The notes below the pieces were generated by a model. The model worked only from the letters and a program-made list of their open reading frames with translations, was not told where the DNA came from and made no database searches. Positions 1 to 6,978 of a DNA stretch of 13,739 bases are shown piece by piece. Within the stretch, counting starts at the first letter, position 1. The number at the start of each line of letters is the position of its first letter. This DNA comes from LMUY01 sp964245495 (GTDB taxonomy: Bacteria; Pseudomonadota; Alphaproteobacteria; Acetobacterales; Acetobacteraceae). The stretch covers positions 1 to 13,739 of the forward strand of contig CAXTNC010000083.1 in assembly GCA_964245495.1 (NCBI GenBank). Reading direction: 5' to 3'. The translations under genes were made by a program, and so were the position numbers.

Positions 1-669
1 CCGGCGCGCGTCTAACACGACCCACGCCTCCGCCCCGCGGCGTAACGCGGCGGCGGCCACGGGGGGGCCGAACGGCAGCAGGGCGCCGCTTCCGCTGCCG
101 TCCCTCGCGGGCAGCAGGGTGGCTGCCAGCGCCAGCTGCTGCCCTGACGAGGCGGCCGCCGGCGTCGGCTCCGGGACGGCCGCGGGCAGGATGGCTGGGG
201 CGGGCGCGTCCGGCGCTTGGGAAGCCTGGGCCGCCGTGGCGGCCTGTGGCGGCTCGTTCGGGACGGCCGCAGGCGGCGCTGCGAAGGCGGCGGCGACAGG
301 CTCGCAAGTTGGCGCAGCCTGTTGCCGCCGGCCCGTGGGCGGCTGCAGGACATCGACCACCAGCCGGTTGCCGACCTGCAAGGTCCGGAGCCGGGCGCCG
401 GGCGCCGTCGTCACCGTGAGCGAGTCGTTGCCGCCGGTCACGCCCTTGATGTAGCGCGCAGCGCCGGAAGCCGACGGAAGGACGCCCATGCCCTGGAAGC
501 GCAAGGTCGCCGCGTTCCTGCTGCACTCGACCGCGAAGCTGGGCTGCTGGGAGAAGTCGAGCACGACGTGCCCATGGCCCTCGTGAGTCTCCGCCCGCAC
601 CTGCACCGGCTCGCCGGCCCATGCCGGACCGGTGGCGAAAGCGAGCGCGATGGGCAGCATCCGCTTCAT
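1..669 (-). CDS. Exported AMIN-like protein of the motility operon (partial, C-terminus beyond window)
   Basis: Reading the minus strand from the ATG at 669 gives 223 codons without a stop, up to the left edge, so the C-terminus is missing. Residues 1-18 form a Sec-type signal peptide (MKRMLPIALAFATGPAWA, cut before GEP). The next ~95 residues have an AMIN-like beta pattern: HVVLDF, ATLRF, LQVGNRLVVDV. A proline/alanine-rich linker follows, and then a second such segment, LLPFGPPVAAAALRRG and AWVVLD. The start ATG overlaps the TGA of cheZ as ATGA, so the two are probably translationally coupled. From memory, Rhodospirillales flagellar operons carry a long secreted TPR protein with this N-terminal pattern at this position; that identification is inference, and no TPR is visible in the part present. 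It probably acts in the periplasm. The function is unknown. Confidence 0.72.
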   Translation of the reverse strand, partial: MKRMLPIALAFATGPAWAGEPVQVRAETHEGHGHVVLDFSQQPSFAVECSRNAATLRFQGMGVLPSASGAARYIKGVTGGNDSLTVTTAPGARLRTLQVGNRLVVDVLQPPTGRRQQAAPTCEPVAAAFAAPPAAVPNEPPQAATAAQASQAPDAPAPAILPAAVPEPTPAAASSGQQLALAATLLPARDGSGSGALLPFGPPVAAAALRRGAEAWVVLDARR

Positions 670-1232
670 GGCAAGCTCCCGATCAACTCGTCCACCGCGG
701 CCTGGCTCATCGCCACGCGCGGATGCTGCGGTCCGTTGAGCAGGGCCGGCGCGTTGGACCTGCCTGCCCCACGCGCCGGGTCGCTGCCCATGACGCGCAG
801 GATTTCCGCCGATTTCGCCTCGATCGCTTGCAGCGCCTGAATCACTTTCGTCACGCGCTGCGCCGTCATGTCCTGGAACGAGCAGGCTTCGTAGATGCGT
901 GCCGTCGCGGCGCTCACCTCCAGCTGGAACCACATGTCGGAGGCTGCCAGGTCCAGCTTCTCGCACTCGTCCAGGATGGCGTTGGTCGCCCTTTCCGTGT
1001 GGGAGACGATGGCGTCCAGCTGGTCCGTGGCCGCCGGAACATGAAGCTGCAGGATCGGCTGCACATCCACTCGGCCCATCTCGTCCAGGGCCGCTGCGAT
1101 GCAGGCAGACAGCGATTGCAGGTCCTGCTTCGAGATGGCCCAGCCGGCCTCAGCAACGGAGCCGAGTGCCGCGCTGTCGCAACGGTCGCGCACGCTCAGC
1201 AGATGCCGGGTCAACCCGGGGCAGTCAGGCAT
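666..1232 (-). CDS. cheZ: CheZ-type protein phosphatase (CheY-P dephosphorylation)
   Basis: This 188-residue protein is predicted to dephosphorylate CheY-P at the flagellar motor. The CheZ signature is at residues 113-128 (IYEACSFQDMTAQRVT). It matches the Escherichia coli FQDLTGQ catalytic stretch, with the acidic residue at D121 and the catalytic glutamine at Q125; the usual Gly between them is Ala. Helices around residues 65-145 fit the long four-helix-bundle hairpin. The C-terminus, SQAAVDELIGSLP, resembles the CheY-P-binding tail of E. coli CheZ (DQVDDLL). An open frame extends further upstream to 1274, but the ATG at 1232 overlaps the cheY stop by 8 bp and leaves the usual short N-terminus. 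The gene lies directly after cheY and before an exported protein. CheZ is less universal in Alphaproteobacteria than in Gammaproteobacteria, but Rhodospirillales homologues exist. Confidence in the family is high. Confidence 0.88.
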   Translation of the reverse strand: MPDCPGLTRHLLSVRDRCDSAALGSVAEAGWAISKQDLQSLSACIAAALDEMGRVDVQPILQLHVPAATDQLDAIVSHTERATNAILDECEKLDLAASDMWFQLEVSAATARIYEACSFQDMTAQRVTKVIQALQAIEAKSAEILRVMGSDPARGAGRSNAPALLNGPQHPRVAMSQAAVDELIGSLP

Positions 1233-1608
1233 GCGCCAGGACCTTCTCGATCTTGGACTGCAAGGTTTCCGCATTGAACGGCTTGACGATGTAGTTGCTG
1301 ACCCCCGCCTGCTTGGCCGCGATGACGTTCTCCGTCTTGCTTTCGGCCGTGATCATGATGAACGGCGTCGTGCGCAGCCGCATGTCCGCCCGCACCGCCT
1401 GCAACAGCTGCAGCCCGGTCATCGGCGCCATGTTCCAGTCGCTGATGACCAGGCCGAAGTTGCCGTTGCGCAGCTTCTCCAGCGCTGCGGCGCCGTTGCT
1501 TGCCTCGTCCACGTTGTGGAAGTCGATCTGCCTGAGCAGGCCCCGCACGATGCGGAGCATGGTTTTGTAGTCATCCACGATGAGCACGCCAGCCGAAGTG
1601 TCGATCAT
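1225..1608 (-). CDS. cheY: CheY single-domain response regulator
   Basis: This is a 127-residue receiver domain with no output domain. All key positions are present and fall at exactly the E. coli CheY numbers: acidic pocket D12 and D13, phospho-acceptor D57 (VISDWNM), T87 (MITAES), Y106 (SNYIVKPF) and K109. Phosphorylated CheY binds FliM and changes motor rotation or speed. I chose the ATG at 1608 because AAGGA lies 7 nt upstream; a TTG one codon earlier is open but less likely. It sits 17 bp after motE, overlaps cheZ by 8 bp and is in the same operon as fliM, its target. The protein is of the 'cheY in fli operon' type; other chemotaxis genes (cheA, cheW, cheB, cheR) are not in the window. 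It is therefore unclear whether it is the main CheY or an extra motor-dedicated copy. Confidence 0.95.
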   Translation of the reverse strand: MIDTSAGVLIVDDYKTMLRIVRGLLRQIDFHNVDEASNGAAALEKLRNGNFGLVISDWNMAPMTGLQLLQAVRADMRLRTTPFIMITAESKTENVIAAKQAGVSNYIVKPFNAETLQSKIEKVLAHA

Positions 1609-1625
1609 CAAACTATCCTTGGTGC

Positions 1626-2291
1626 TCAGCCTGCGTTCGGACGGTCCGGCACGGCAACCGCCTGGGTGCGTTGGGCCGCCAGCTTGGCCGTGACAAGCCG
1701 GGCGCGGTCAGGCTGCATCATGCCGAGAATGGCGGCGGCCTTGGCTTCCTTCATGCGGTCCACCACGGGCAGCAGCACCGCCAGGTCCATGTCGTTGAAG
1801 ATGGCGGCTGCATCATGCGGCTTCATGGTTTCATAAACCTTGACCAAGCCCGCCCAGTTCGCCTCGTCATGGCTGAGCCGCTCGTGGTCGAGCTGTTCCA
1901 GGCGGGCTTGCAGGCCTGAAAGCTGGGCGACGCGGGCCTCCAAGCGCTGCTCGGCGGCGGCAAGCACGTCTTCGCGTTGCGTCAGGGCCTGCTCGCGCGC
2001 CTCAAGCTCCCTGCGGCGCGCGCGCAGGTCTTGCAGGAGCTGGCGTTCGGCGTCGCTGACCGCGGGCGTCGATGGCGCGCTCGGCTCCGGCGCCGGGAGC
2101 GCAGGGACGGGCACGGCAGCGGGAGCCGGCGCTGTCGCGGCCGGAGCGGCGACCGGGGTTGGCGGAGTCGCCGCCTGGGCTTGGGGCACCGGCATGAACG
2201 CCAGCGCCACGCCGAACGTCTTGGTCGCCAGCAGCGCGGCGCCGACGGCGAGGGTCGCCGGCAGCAGGCGCGGGCGCCCGAAACGGCTCAC
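1626..2291 (-). CDS. motE: MotE, flagellar motor stator-associated protein with MgtE-N-like domain
   Basis: This 221-residue protein begins with a signal or membrane anchor (residues 10-32). A Pro/Ala-rich linker follows (41-78), then a long coiled coil of charged residues (about 80-140, ending LEQLDHERLS). The C-terminal MgtE intracellular-N-like domain is at about 148-205, with VYETMKPHDAAAIFNDMD and ILGMMQPDRA. This order is that of MotE, which in Sinorhizobium is reported as a periplasmic chaperone for MotC; many relatives lie in fli operons of Alphaproteobacteria. The start is a GTG at 2291 that overlaps the stop of the DUF6468 gene as GTGA, which supports coupled translation. No motC is present here, so the partner in this organism is not clear. 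The family call is firm; the exact motor role is inferred. Confidence 0.88.
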   Translation of the reverse strand: MSRFGRPRLLPATLAVGAALLATKTFGVALAFMPVPQAQAATPPTPVAAPAATAPAPAAVPVPALPAPEPSAPSTPAVSDAERQLLQDLRARRRELEAREQALTQREDVLAAAEQRLEARVAQLSGLQARLEQLDHERLSHDEANWAGLVKVYETMKPHDAAAIFNDMDLAVLLPVVDRMKEAKAAAILGMMQPDRARLVTAKLAAQRTQAVAVPDRPNAG

Positions 2292-2734
2292 CGGGTCACC
2301 CGCAGGGCGCGCAGCAGGTCCCGCTCCGCCTGGCTGCGCACGCGCGCTCCGCCGGCCTCGGGGAAGGCTGGCTCCGGCGCTGCATAGCGGGCAGCCGGCG
2401 CCTCAGCGGGGCGGCCGGCACGGACTTGGCCGTCCAGGCGGTCGGCCAACCGTTCGCCGCGCTCCGTCAAGGCCGCGAGGTCATCCTTCAGGCTGGCCGC
2501 CGCCTCGATCTGGCGTGCGATGTGGCGGCCGGCGCCTTCGGCCGCGCCGCGCAGCCGCTCCACGCCGTTCTCAGCCTGGCGCGTGCTGTCGTTGAAGCCT
2601 TGCAGCAGGCTTTCCAGCTCCGCCCGGTCCCGGCGCACCACGCCCAGCGCCCGTTCCAGCCTCAAGGCATGGAACAGGGTTGCGCCAAGCAACCCGATCA
2701 GCACCACCTCCAGCACGAGTTGCCACCCGCCCAT
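2288..2734 (-). CDS. DUF6468 family membrane-anchored coiled-coil protein
   Basis: This 148-residue protein has one N-terminal membrane helix (about residues 5-22, LVLEVVLIGLLGATLFHALR). A conserved charged helix follows, LERALGVVRRDRAELESLL, then GFNDSTRQAE, which is the hallmark of DUF6468. A coiled coil runs to about residue 103, followed by a Pro/Ala-rich linker and a basic C-terminus (LLRALRVTR). DUF6468 genes typically lie between fliM and motE in Rhodospirillales, as here; their function is unknown, and a link to stator or switch assembly is only inferred from position. The start is the ATG at 2734, 17 bp after the fliM stop, with AAAGGA 6 nt upstream. A much longer open frame reaching back to 3418 overlaps fliM antiparallel codons in the same direction and is not credible. 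Confidence 0.85.
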   Translation of the reverse strand: MGGWQLVLEVVLIGLLGATLFHALRLERALGVVRRDRAELESLLQGFNDSTRQAENGVERLRGAAEGAGRHIARQIEAAASLKDDLAALTERGERLADRLDGQVRAGRPAEAPAARYAAPEPAFPEAGGARVRSQAERDLLRALRVTR

Positions 2735-2751
2735 GCCCCATCCTTTCCGTG

Positions 2752-3765
2752 TCAGCCCGCGTGCGGGAGTTGCGCAACTTCGTGGTCGATCCGCACGGCC
2801 ACCTGGTCCTTCCTGCGGCCGACCCGGCCCTCGAACAGGGTGACGTTGCCGCAGCGGAGCTGCACGGAGCTGCCCGGGCCGCTGCCAAGCACGATCTGGC
2901 TGCCAGGCTTCAGCGCCAGCACGTCCGCCAGGCTCATCACCTGCTCGTCGAGCACCACGTCCAGGTCCACCTCCGTGGCCCACAGCTCTTCCGCCAGGTG
3001 GGTTTCCCAGATGCTGTCGCGGCCGAACTTCTCGCCCATGAACTGCTGCAGCAGCAGCTCGCGCACCGGCTCCAGCGTGGCGTAGGGCAGCAGCAGCTCC
3101 ATGCGGCCGCCGCGGTCTTCCATGTCCACTTGCAAGCGCGCCAGCACCGCCGCGTTGGACAGGCGGCTGATGGTGGCGAAGCGCGGGTTCACCTCCAGCC
3201 GCTCGAACTTGAAGGTCACGGGACAGAGCGGGTCGAAGCTGGCGGAAAGGTCCAGCAGCACCAGCTGGATCAGCCGCTCGATCAGGGTGCGCTCGATGGT
3301 GGTGTAGGGCCGGCCTTCGATGCGCATGGCCGCCGTGCCGCGGCGGCCGCCGAGCAGCACGTCCACCACGGAGTAGATCATGGCGGAGTCGATGATCAGC
3401 AGGCCGTAGTTGTCCCACTCCTCCGCCTTGAACACGGCCAGCATGGCGGGCAGCGGAATGGAGTTCAGGTAGTCCCCGAACCGCAGGGAAAGGATGGTCT
3501 CGATCGAGACCTCCACGTTGTCGGACGTGAAGTTGCGCAGGCTGGTGGACATGATGCGGACCAGGCGGTCGAACACGACCTCCAGCATCGGCAGCCGCTC
3601 GTAGGACACCAGGCCCGAGGAGATGATCCGGTGCATCCCGGAGCGGCTGTCATCCGCCGCCGGGCCGTCATCCACGTTGAGCAGGCTGTCGATCTCGGCC
3701 TGGTTCAGGACGCGCTCGGAGGGGCTTGCCACCGTGCTCCCCTCCGCGCCCTCGGCCTCGCTCAT
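2752..3765 (-). CDS. fliM: FliM, flagellar motor switch protein
   Basis: This 337-residue protein is the usual FliM length. The N-terminal CheY-P-binding peptide is present at residues 20-29 (LNQAEIDSLL). After a short linker comes the middle domain with RNFTSDNVEV, the segment LSLRFGDYLNSIP and VVDVLLGGRRG. The C-terminal SpoA domain is at about 255-330 (LDVVLDEQVMSLADVLALKPG, VTLFEGRVGRR). FliM sits in the cytoplasmic C-ring between FliG and FliN and receives CheY-P. The start ATG overlaps the fliL stop as ATGA. No fliN or fliG gene lies in the window. The identification is secure. Confidence 0.97.
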   Translation of the reverse strand: MSEAEGAEGSTVASPSERVLNQAEIDSLLNVDDGPAADDSRSGMHRIISSGLVSYERLPMLEVVFDRLVRIMSTSLRNFTSDNVEVSIETILSLRFGDYLNSIPLPAMLAVFKAEEWDNYGLLIIDSAMIYSVVDVLLGGRRGTAAMRIEGRPYTTIERTLIERLIQLVLLDLSASFDPLCPVTFKFERLEVNPRFATISRLSNAAVLARLQVDMEDRGGRMELLLPYATLEPVRELLLQQFMGEKFGRDSIWETHLAEELWATEVDLDVVLDEQVMSLADVLALKPGSQIVLGSGPGSSVQLRCGNVTLFEGRVGRRKDQVAVRIDHEVAQLPHAG

Positions 3766-4265
3766 TGGACCAGCAGCTCGCTGAACAGCACGTCCACCAC
3801 CTGGGCCGGCGCCGATGCCAGGTTGGAGCGGGCCAGCAGCTCCTCCCGCAGCCGGTAGGTGCCGGATGAGCTGCGCAGCTCCTCCGGCCGCATCTCCCGC
3901 AGGTAGGTCTGGAACAGGTCAACCACCCGAGGCTCGGCCGCGGCGAATGCAGCCTGGTCCCCGGCCTTGCCCAGCTGCAGCCGGGCTTTCAGCTTCACGT
4001 AGGATGGCCGGCGGCCCGGCGAGTTCAGGTTGGCGATCATCTCCGGCAGCTCGACGAACACGGGCGCTGCGTGCGCCAGCTCCGCCTCGCTGGCAGCCGG
4101 CTTGCGGCCCATTCCCAGCATCCCCGGCACAATCCCGGTGAACCAAAGGCCGGCGCCGGCCGCCAGCAGCAGCACGGGCGCTGCGGCCAGGGCCAGCTTC
4201 TTCCGGCCGCCCTTCTTGCCGGCATCCTTCGCAGGCGCGTCCTCCGCCATTGCCGCCGCCGCCAT
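3762..4265 (-). CDS. fliL: FliL, flagellar basal-body-associated protein
   Basis: FliL is an inner-membrane protein with a periplasmic domain that surrounds and supports the stator. The protein has a short basic cytoplasmic tail (KKGGRKK), one membrane helix (about residues 24-43, LALAAAPVLLLAAGAGLWF) and a periplasmic FliL domain. That domain includes FVELPEMIANLNSPGRRPSYVKLKARLQL and a C-terminal helix ending VVDVLFSELLVQ. I prefer the ATG at 4265 (167 residues) because GGGAG lies about 6 nt upstream. An ATG at 4292 would add nine residues (MGLDGREPG) and has no evident ribosome site. It is the first gene of the minus-strand operon and is followed by fliM with a 4-bp overlap. A strong promoter was not found for it (see rejected items). 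Confidence 0.93.
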   Translation of the reverse strand: MAAAAMAEDAPAKDAGKKGGRKKLALAAAPVLLLAAGAGLWFTGIVPGMLGMGRKPAASEAELAHAAPVFVELPEMIANLNSPGRRPSYVKLKARLQLGKAGDQAAFAAAEPRVVDLFQTYLREMRPEELRSSSGTYRLREELLARSNLASAPAQVVDVLFSELLVQ

Positions 4266-4354
4266 GCCAGGCTCCCGTCCGTCCAGGCCCATTGTGGCGC
4301 GGGAAGGTTAACAAGGCCGCAACGACGCCAAACGCCCGCCCGGCCAGCTTGACC

Positions 4355-4369
4355 CGGCAGGATGTGCCG
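4355..4369. promoter_or_regulatory. Candidate FlbD-type (ftr-like) operator upstream of flgF
   Basis: CGGCA-ggatg-TGCCG is an inverted repeat with a 5-bp centre, preceded by CC to give CCCGGCA-N5-TGCCG. Its centre (4362) is 59 bp before the -24 element of the flgF sigma-54 promoter, about 85 bp before the predicted transcription start, which is a normal position for an enhancer-binding protein. The same arrangement recurs upstream of flgI. It also lies about 97 bp upstream of the fliL start, so it could act on both strands. FlbD as the binder is inferred from the sequence pattern and the nearby fliX. Confidence 0.5.
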
Positions 4370-4420
4370 ACTTCGGCGTGGCTGCCCGCAGCAACGCCCG
4401 CTTTCGCTGGCCACCCGGTC

Positions 4421-4435
4421 TGGCACGCGCTTTGC
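4421..4435 (+). promoter_or_regulatory. Sigma-54 promoter of flgF-flgG-flgA-flgH
   Basis: TGGCACGCGCTTTGC matches the sigma-54 consensus TGGCACG-N4-TTGC at every defined base, with GG (-24) and GC (-12) separated by exactly 10 bp. The predicted start is near 4447, which leaves a leader of about 22 nt before the flgF ATG. It lies in the 203-bp divergent region between fliL and flgF. It is nearly the same sequence as the promoter before flgI (15 of 17 bases including the GG after TTGC). Confidence 0.9.
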
Positions 4436-4468
4436 GGACGGTGCCGGGCGAAACTTGCCGGACCCGCC

Positions 4469-5209
4469 ATGCAGAACGCCACCACCGTCGCCCTGTCCCG
4501 CCTGGTCGCCCAGCAGCGCTCCATGGACGTGACCGCCACCAACCTTGCGAACCTCAACACGCCCGGCTTCAAGACCGGCCGCATGCTGTTCGCCGACTGG
4601 CTGGAAACCCAGACGGGCGTGGACCCGGTGCGGGGCGGCCGCACCGTCAGCTACACGCAGGACCGCGCCACCTACCGCGAGCCGACGGAGGGCACGCTGT
4701 CCCACACCGCCAACCCGCTCGACATCGCCATCACCGGCGCCGGGTTCTTCACCGTGCAGACGAAGGCCGGCCCCATGCTGACCCGAGCCGGGCGGTTCGC
4801 GTTGGGGGCGAACGGCACGGTGGCGGACGGCGACGGCAACGCGCTGCTGGACACCGCCGGGCAGCCCCTGCGCGTGGCCGCCGCCGACACGGACCTGCGC
4901 GTGGCCGGGGACGGCACGCTGTCCAGCGAGAACGGGCGCCTGGGCAAGATCGGCGTCGTGACGCCTGCGGACCCGAACAGGATGCAGGCGCAGGGCGACC
5001 ACCTGCTGACCGCCGCGACGGCCACGACCCCTGTGGCGCAGCCCAAGCTGGTCGGCGGCGCGCTGGAGGACAGCAACGTCCAGCCGGTCGCCGAGACGAC
5101 CCGCATGATGAACCAGCTGCGGGAGTTCCAGTTCGTCAGCCAGTTCGTCGAAGCCGAGTCGCAGCGCGAGCAGGGCGCCATCGACAAGCTCACGCAGCAT
5201 CAAGCTTAA
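4469..5209 (+). CDS. flgF: FlgF, proximal rod protein
   Basis: This 246-residue flagellar basal-body rod protein forms part of the proximal rod in the periplasm. The N-terminal rod signature is at about residues 25-35 (TNLANLNTPGFK), the central domain contains NPLDIAITGAGFFTV, and the C-terminal helix has the usual motif (MMNQLREFQFVSQFVEAESQREQGAIDKL). It is short for FlgF but complete at both ends. The ATG at 4469 fits both the family N-terminus and the sigma-54 start site about 22 nt upstream; the frame is open further upstream, but that part would lie before the promoter. Only a weak ribosome site is visible. It is the first gene of the rod/L-ring operon, with 12 bp to flgG. Confidence 0.95.
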   Translation: MQNATTVALSRLVAQQRSMDVTATNLANLNTPGFKTGRMLFADWLETQTGVDPVRGGRTVSYTQDRATYREPTEGTLSHTANPLDIAITGAGFFTVQTKAGPMLTRAGRFALGANGTVADGDGNALLDTAGQPLRVAAADTDLRVAGDGTLSSENGRLGKIGVVTPADPNRMQAQGDHLLTAATATTPVAQPKLVGGALEDSNVQPVAETTRMMNQLREFQFVSQFVEAESQREQGAIDKLTQHQA

Positions 5210-5221
5210 GGAGCCGCCATC

Positions 5222-6007
5222 ATGCGATCGCTCGACATTGCCAGCACGGGGATGCAGGCGCAGCAGACCAACGTGGACGTCATCTCCAACAACCTGGCCA
5301 ACATGACCACCACGGGATTCAAGCGGCGCCGGGCCGAGTTCCAGGACCTGATCTACCAGAACATGCAGCGGGTCGGCTCCAACACGTCGGACAGCGGCAC
5401 GGTGGCGCCGGCCGGGGTGCAGGTGGGCCTGGGCGTGCGCACGGCGGCGATCTACCGCATCAACGAGCAGGGCACCCTGCAGCAAACGTCCAACAGCCTG
5501 GACCTCGCGGTGCAGGGCGCGGGCTACTTCCCGGTCACCCTGCCCTCCGGAGAGACCGCCTACACGCGGGACGGCACCTTCGGCCTGTCGCCGGACGGCA
5601 CGGTCGTCACCGCTGCCGGGTATCCGGTCTCGGGTGGGATCGTGATCCCCACCAACGCCACCGCCGTGACGATCAGCCCGGCAGGCGCGGTGCAGGTGAG
5701 CCAGGCGGGACAAACCGCGGCCACCACGGTCGGCACGCTGCAGCTCGCGGTGTTCCCCAACGAGGGCGGGCTGGACGCGCAGGGCGACAACCTGTTCCTG
5801 CAAAGCGCCGCCAGCGGCAACCCCGTCACCGGGCAGCCGAACGCGCCCGGGTTCGGCAGCGTGCTGCAAGGCTTCGTGGAAGGCTCCAACGTCAACGTGG
5901 TGACGGAGATTTCCAACCTCATCACCGCCCAGCGCGCCTACGAGATGAACAGCAAGGTGCTGACCACCTCGGACCAGATGCTGTCCACCCTGACGAACCT
6001 GCGGTGA
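5222..6007 (+). CDS. flgG: FlgG, distal rod protein
   Basis: This 261-residue protein matches the normal length of FlgG, which builds the distal rod. The N-terminal signature is VISNNLANMTTTGFKR. The FlgG-specific insertion that stiffens the rod is present at about residues 45-70 (NMQRVGSNTSDSGTVAPAGVQVGLGV spans it). The domain motif NSLDLAVQGAGYF and the C-terminal helix NLITAQRAYEMNSKVL are also typical. The position usually held by Phe-Gln in GYFQV is Phe-Pro (GYFPV). AAGGAG lies 8 nt before the ATG and overlaps the flgF stop (TAAGGAG). The flgG stop overlaps the flgA GTG start. Confidence 0.97.
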   Translation: MRSLDIASTGMQAQQTNVDVISNNLANMTTTGFKRRRAEFQDLIYQNMQRVGSNTSDSGTVAPAGVQVGLGVRTAAIYRINEQGTLQQTSNSLDLAVQGAGYFPVTLPSGETAYTRDGTFGLSPDGTVVTAAGYPVSGGIVIPTNATAVTISPAGAVQVSQAGQTAATTVGTLQLAVFPNEGGLDAQGDNLFLQSAASGNPVTGQPNAPGFGSVLQGFVEGSNVNVVTEISNLITAQRAYEMNSKVLTTSDQMLSTLTNLR

Positions 6008-6978
6008 GCGCCGTGCGGACCATCCCTGCCCTGCTGGCCGCGCTGCTCCTGGCGCCTGCCTGCCATGCGGCCACGCTGCGGGAGGACACGGCGCTGTCCC
6101 GCCCCGCGGTCTGGCTGTCGGACCTGTTCGAGGGCGTGGAGAACGACCGCGCCATCGGCCCAGGCCCCGCGCCCGGCGGCCGCATCGTGGTGGAAGCGCC
6201 GCAGCTCGCCGCCATCGCGCGCCAGTTCGGCGTGGACTGGCGGCCTGCCAGCACGGCCGACCGCATCGCGCTGGAATGGCCCGGCCGCGCCCTCCCGCGC
6301 GAGGAGGCGCTGGCCGCCCTGCGCGCCGCGTTGGCCGTGGCTGGCGTGTCCGCGGAGGCCGACGTGGACGTGCCCGGCTTCACCGCGCCGAGCGTCCCGG
6401 CAGGCGTCCCCGCCAGGGCGGAGGTGGGACAGCTGGAGTATGACGGCCTCAGCGGCCGGTTCACCGCCATGCTGTCCGTGACGGCCGCGGGCATGGCCCC
6501 GGCCCACGTGCGCCTGTCCGGCCGGGTGACGGAGATGGCCGAGCTGCCCGTGGCCGCCCACCGGATGATGCCCGGCGACCTGATCGGCCCGCGGGACATC
6601 CAGACCGCCCGGTTGCGGGCCGCCGCCGTGCGGGAAGGCACGGTGCAGGCGGCGGCCCAGGCGGTCGGCATGGTCATGCGCCACCCGGTGGGCGCCGGAG
6701 CGCCGCTGCTGCTGGCCGACATCGGCCGGCCCATGGCGGTGCGCAAAGGGGAGAACGTCCAGATGCTGCTGGACGGCAACGGCGTCTCGGTGAGCGCGCA
6801 AGGCGTCGCCATGGACGCCGGCTCGATGGGCGAGCGGGTGCGGGTGCTGAACGCGGCGTCCCGCGCGGTCGTGGAAGGCGAGGTGATGGGCAACAGCCAG
6901 GTGCGGGTGAGCGGCACGGCGCCCGTGCTGCTGCCGCCGGGCGCCAGCGCCCCCGTGCGGGTGGCCGCGCAATGGTAA
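6004..6978 (+). CDS. flgA: FlgA, P-ring assembly chaperone
   Basis: FlgA is a periplasmic chaperone needed for polymerising FlgI into the P-ring. This 324-residue protein has a signal peptide (RTIPALLAALLLAPACHA, cut before ATLRED) and an extended N-terminal region, as in other alphaproteobacterial FlgA. The C-terminal SAF-like domain has HRMMPGDLIGPRDI, HPVGAGAPLLLADIGRP, VRKGENVQMLLDGNGVSVSAQGVAMDAGSMGERVRVLN and SRAVVEGEV. The start is uncertain: GTG at 6004 overlaps the flgG stop as GTGA, and a second in-frame GTG lies at 6013. Both give a normal signal peptide, and neither has a good ribosome site. The stop overlaps the flgH ATG (ATGGTAA). Confidence 0.9.
   Translation: MSAVRTIPALLAALLLAPACHAATLREDTALSRPAVWLSDLFEGVENDRAIGPGPAPGGRIVVEAPQLAAIARQFGVDWRPASTADRIALEWPGRALPREEALAALRAALAVAGVSAEADVDVPGFTAPSVPAGVPARAEVGQLEYDGLSGRFTAMLSVTAAGMAPAHVRLSGRVTEMAELPVAAHRMMPGDLIGPRDIQTARLRAAAVREGTVQAAAQAVGMVMRHPVGAGAPLLLADIGRPMAVRKGENVQMLLDGNGVSVSAQGVAMDAGSMGERVRVLNAASRAVVEGEVMGNSQVRVSGTAPVLLPPGASAPVRVAAQW

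Noticed and set aside
4316..4330. Possible minus-strand sigma-54 promoter for fliL (TGGCGTCGTTGCGGC)
   Set aside because: The GG and GC are correctly spaced, but the bases after TGGC and the TT before GC do not fit the consensus. It is much weaker than the two plus-strand sites.
4037..5869. Long minus-strand open frame (610 codons) opposite flgF and flgG
   Set aside because: It runs through fliL in a wrong frame and is antisense to two clear rod genes. Its His/Arg/Gly-rich composition is typical of an antisense shadow in very GC-rich DNA.
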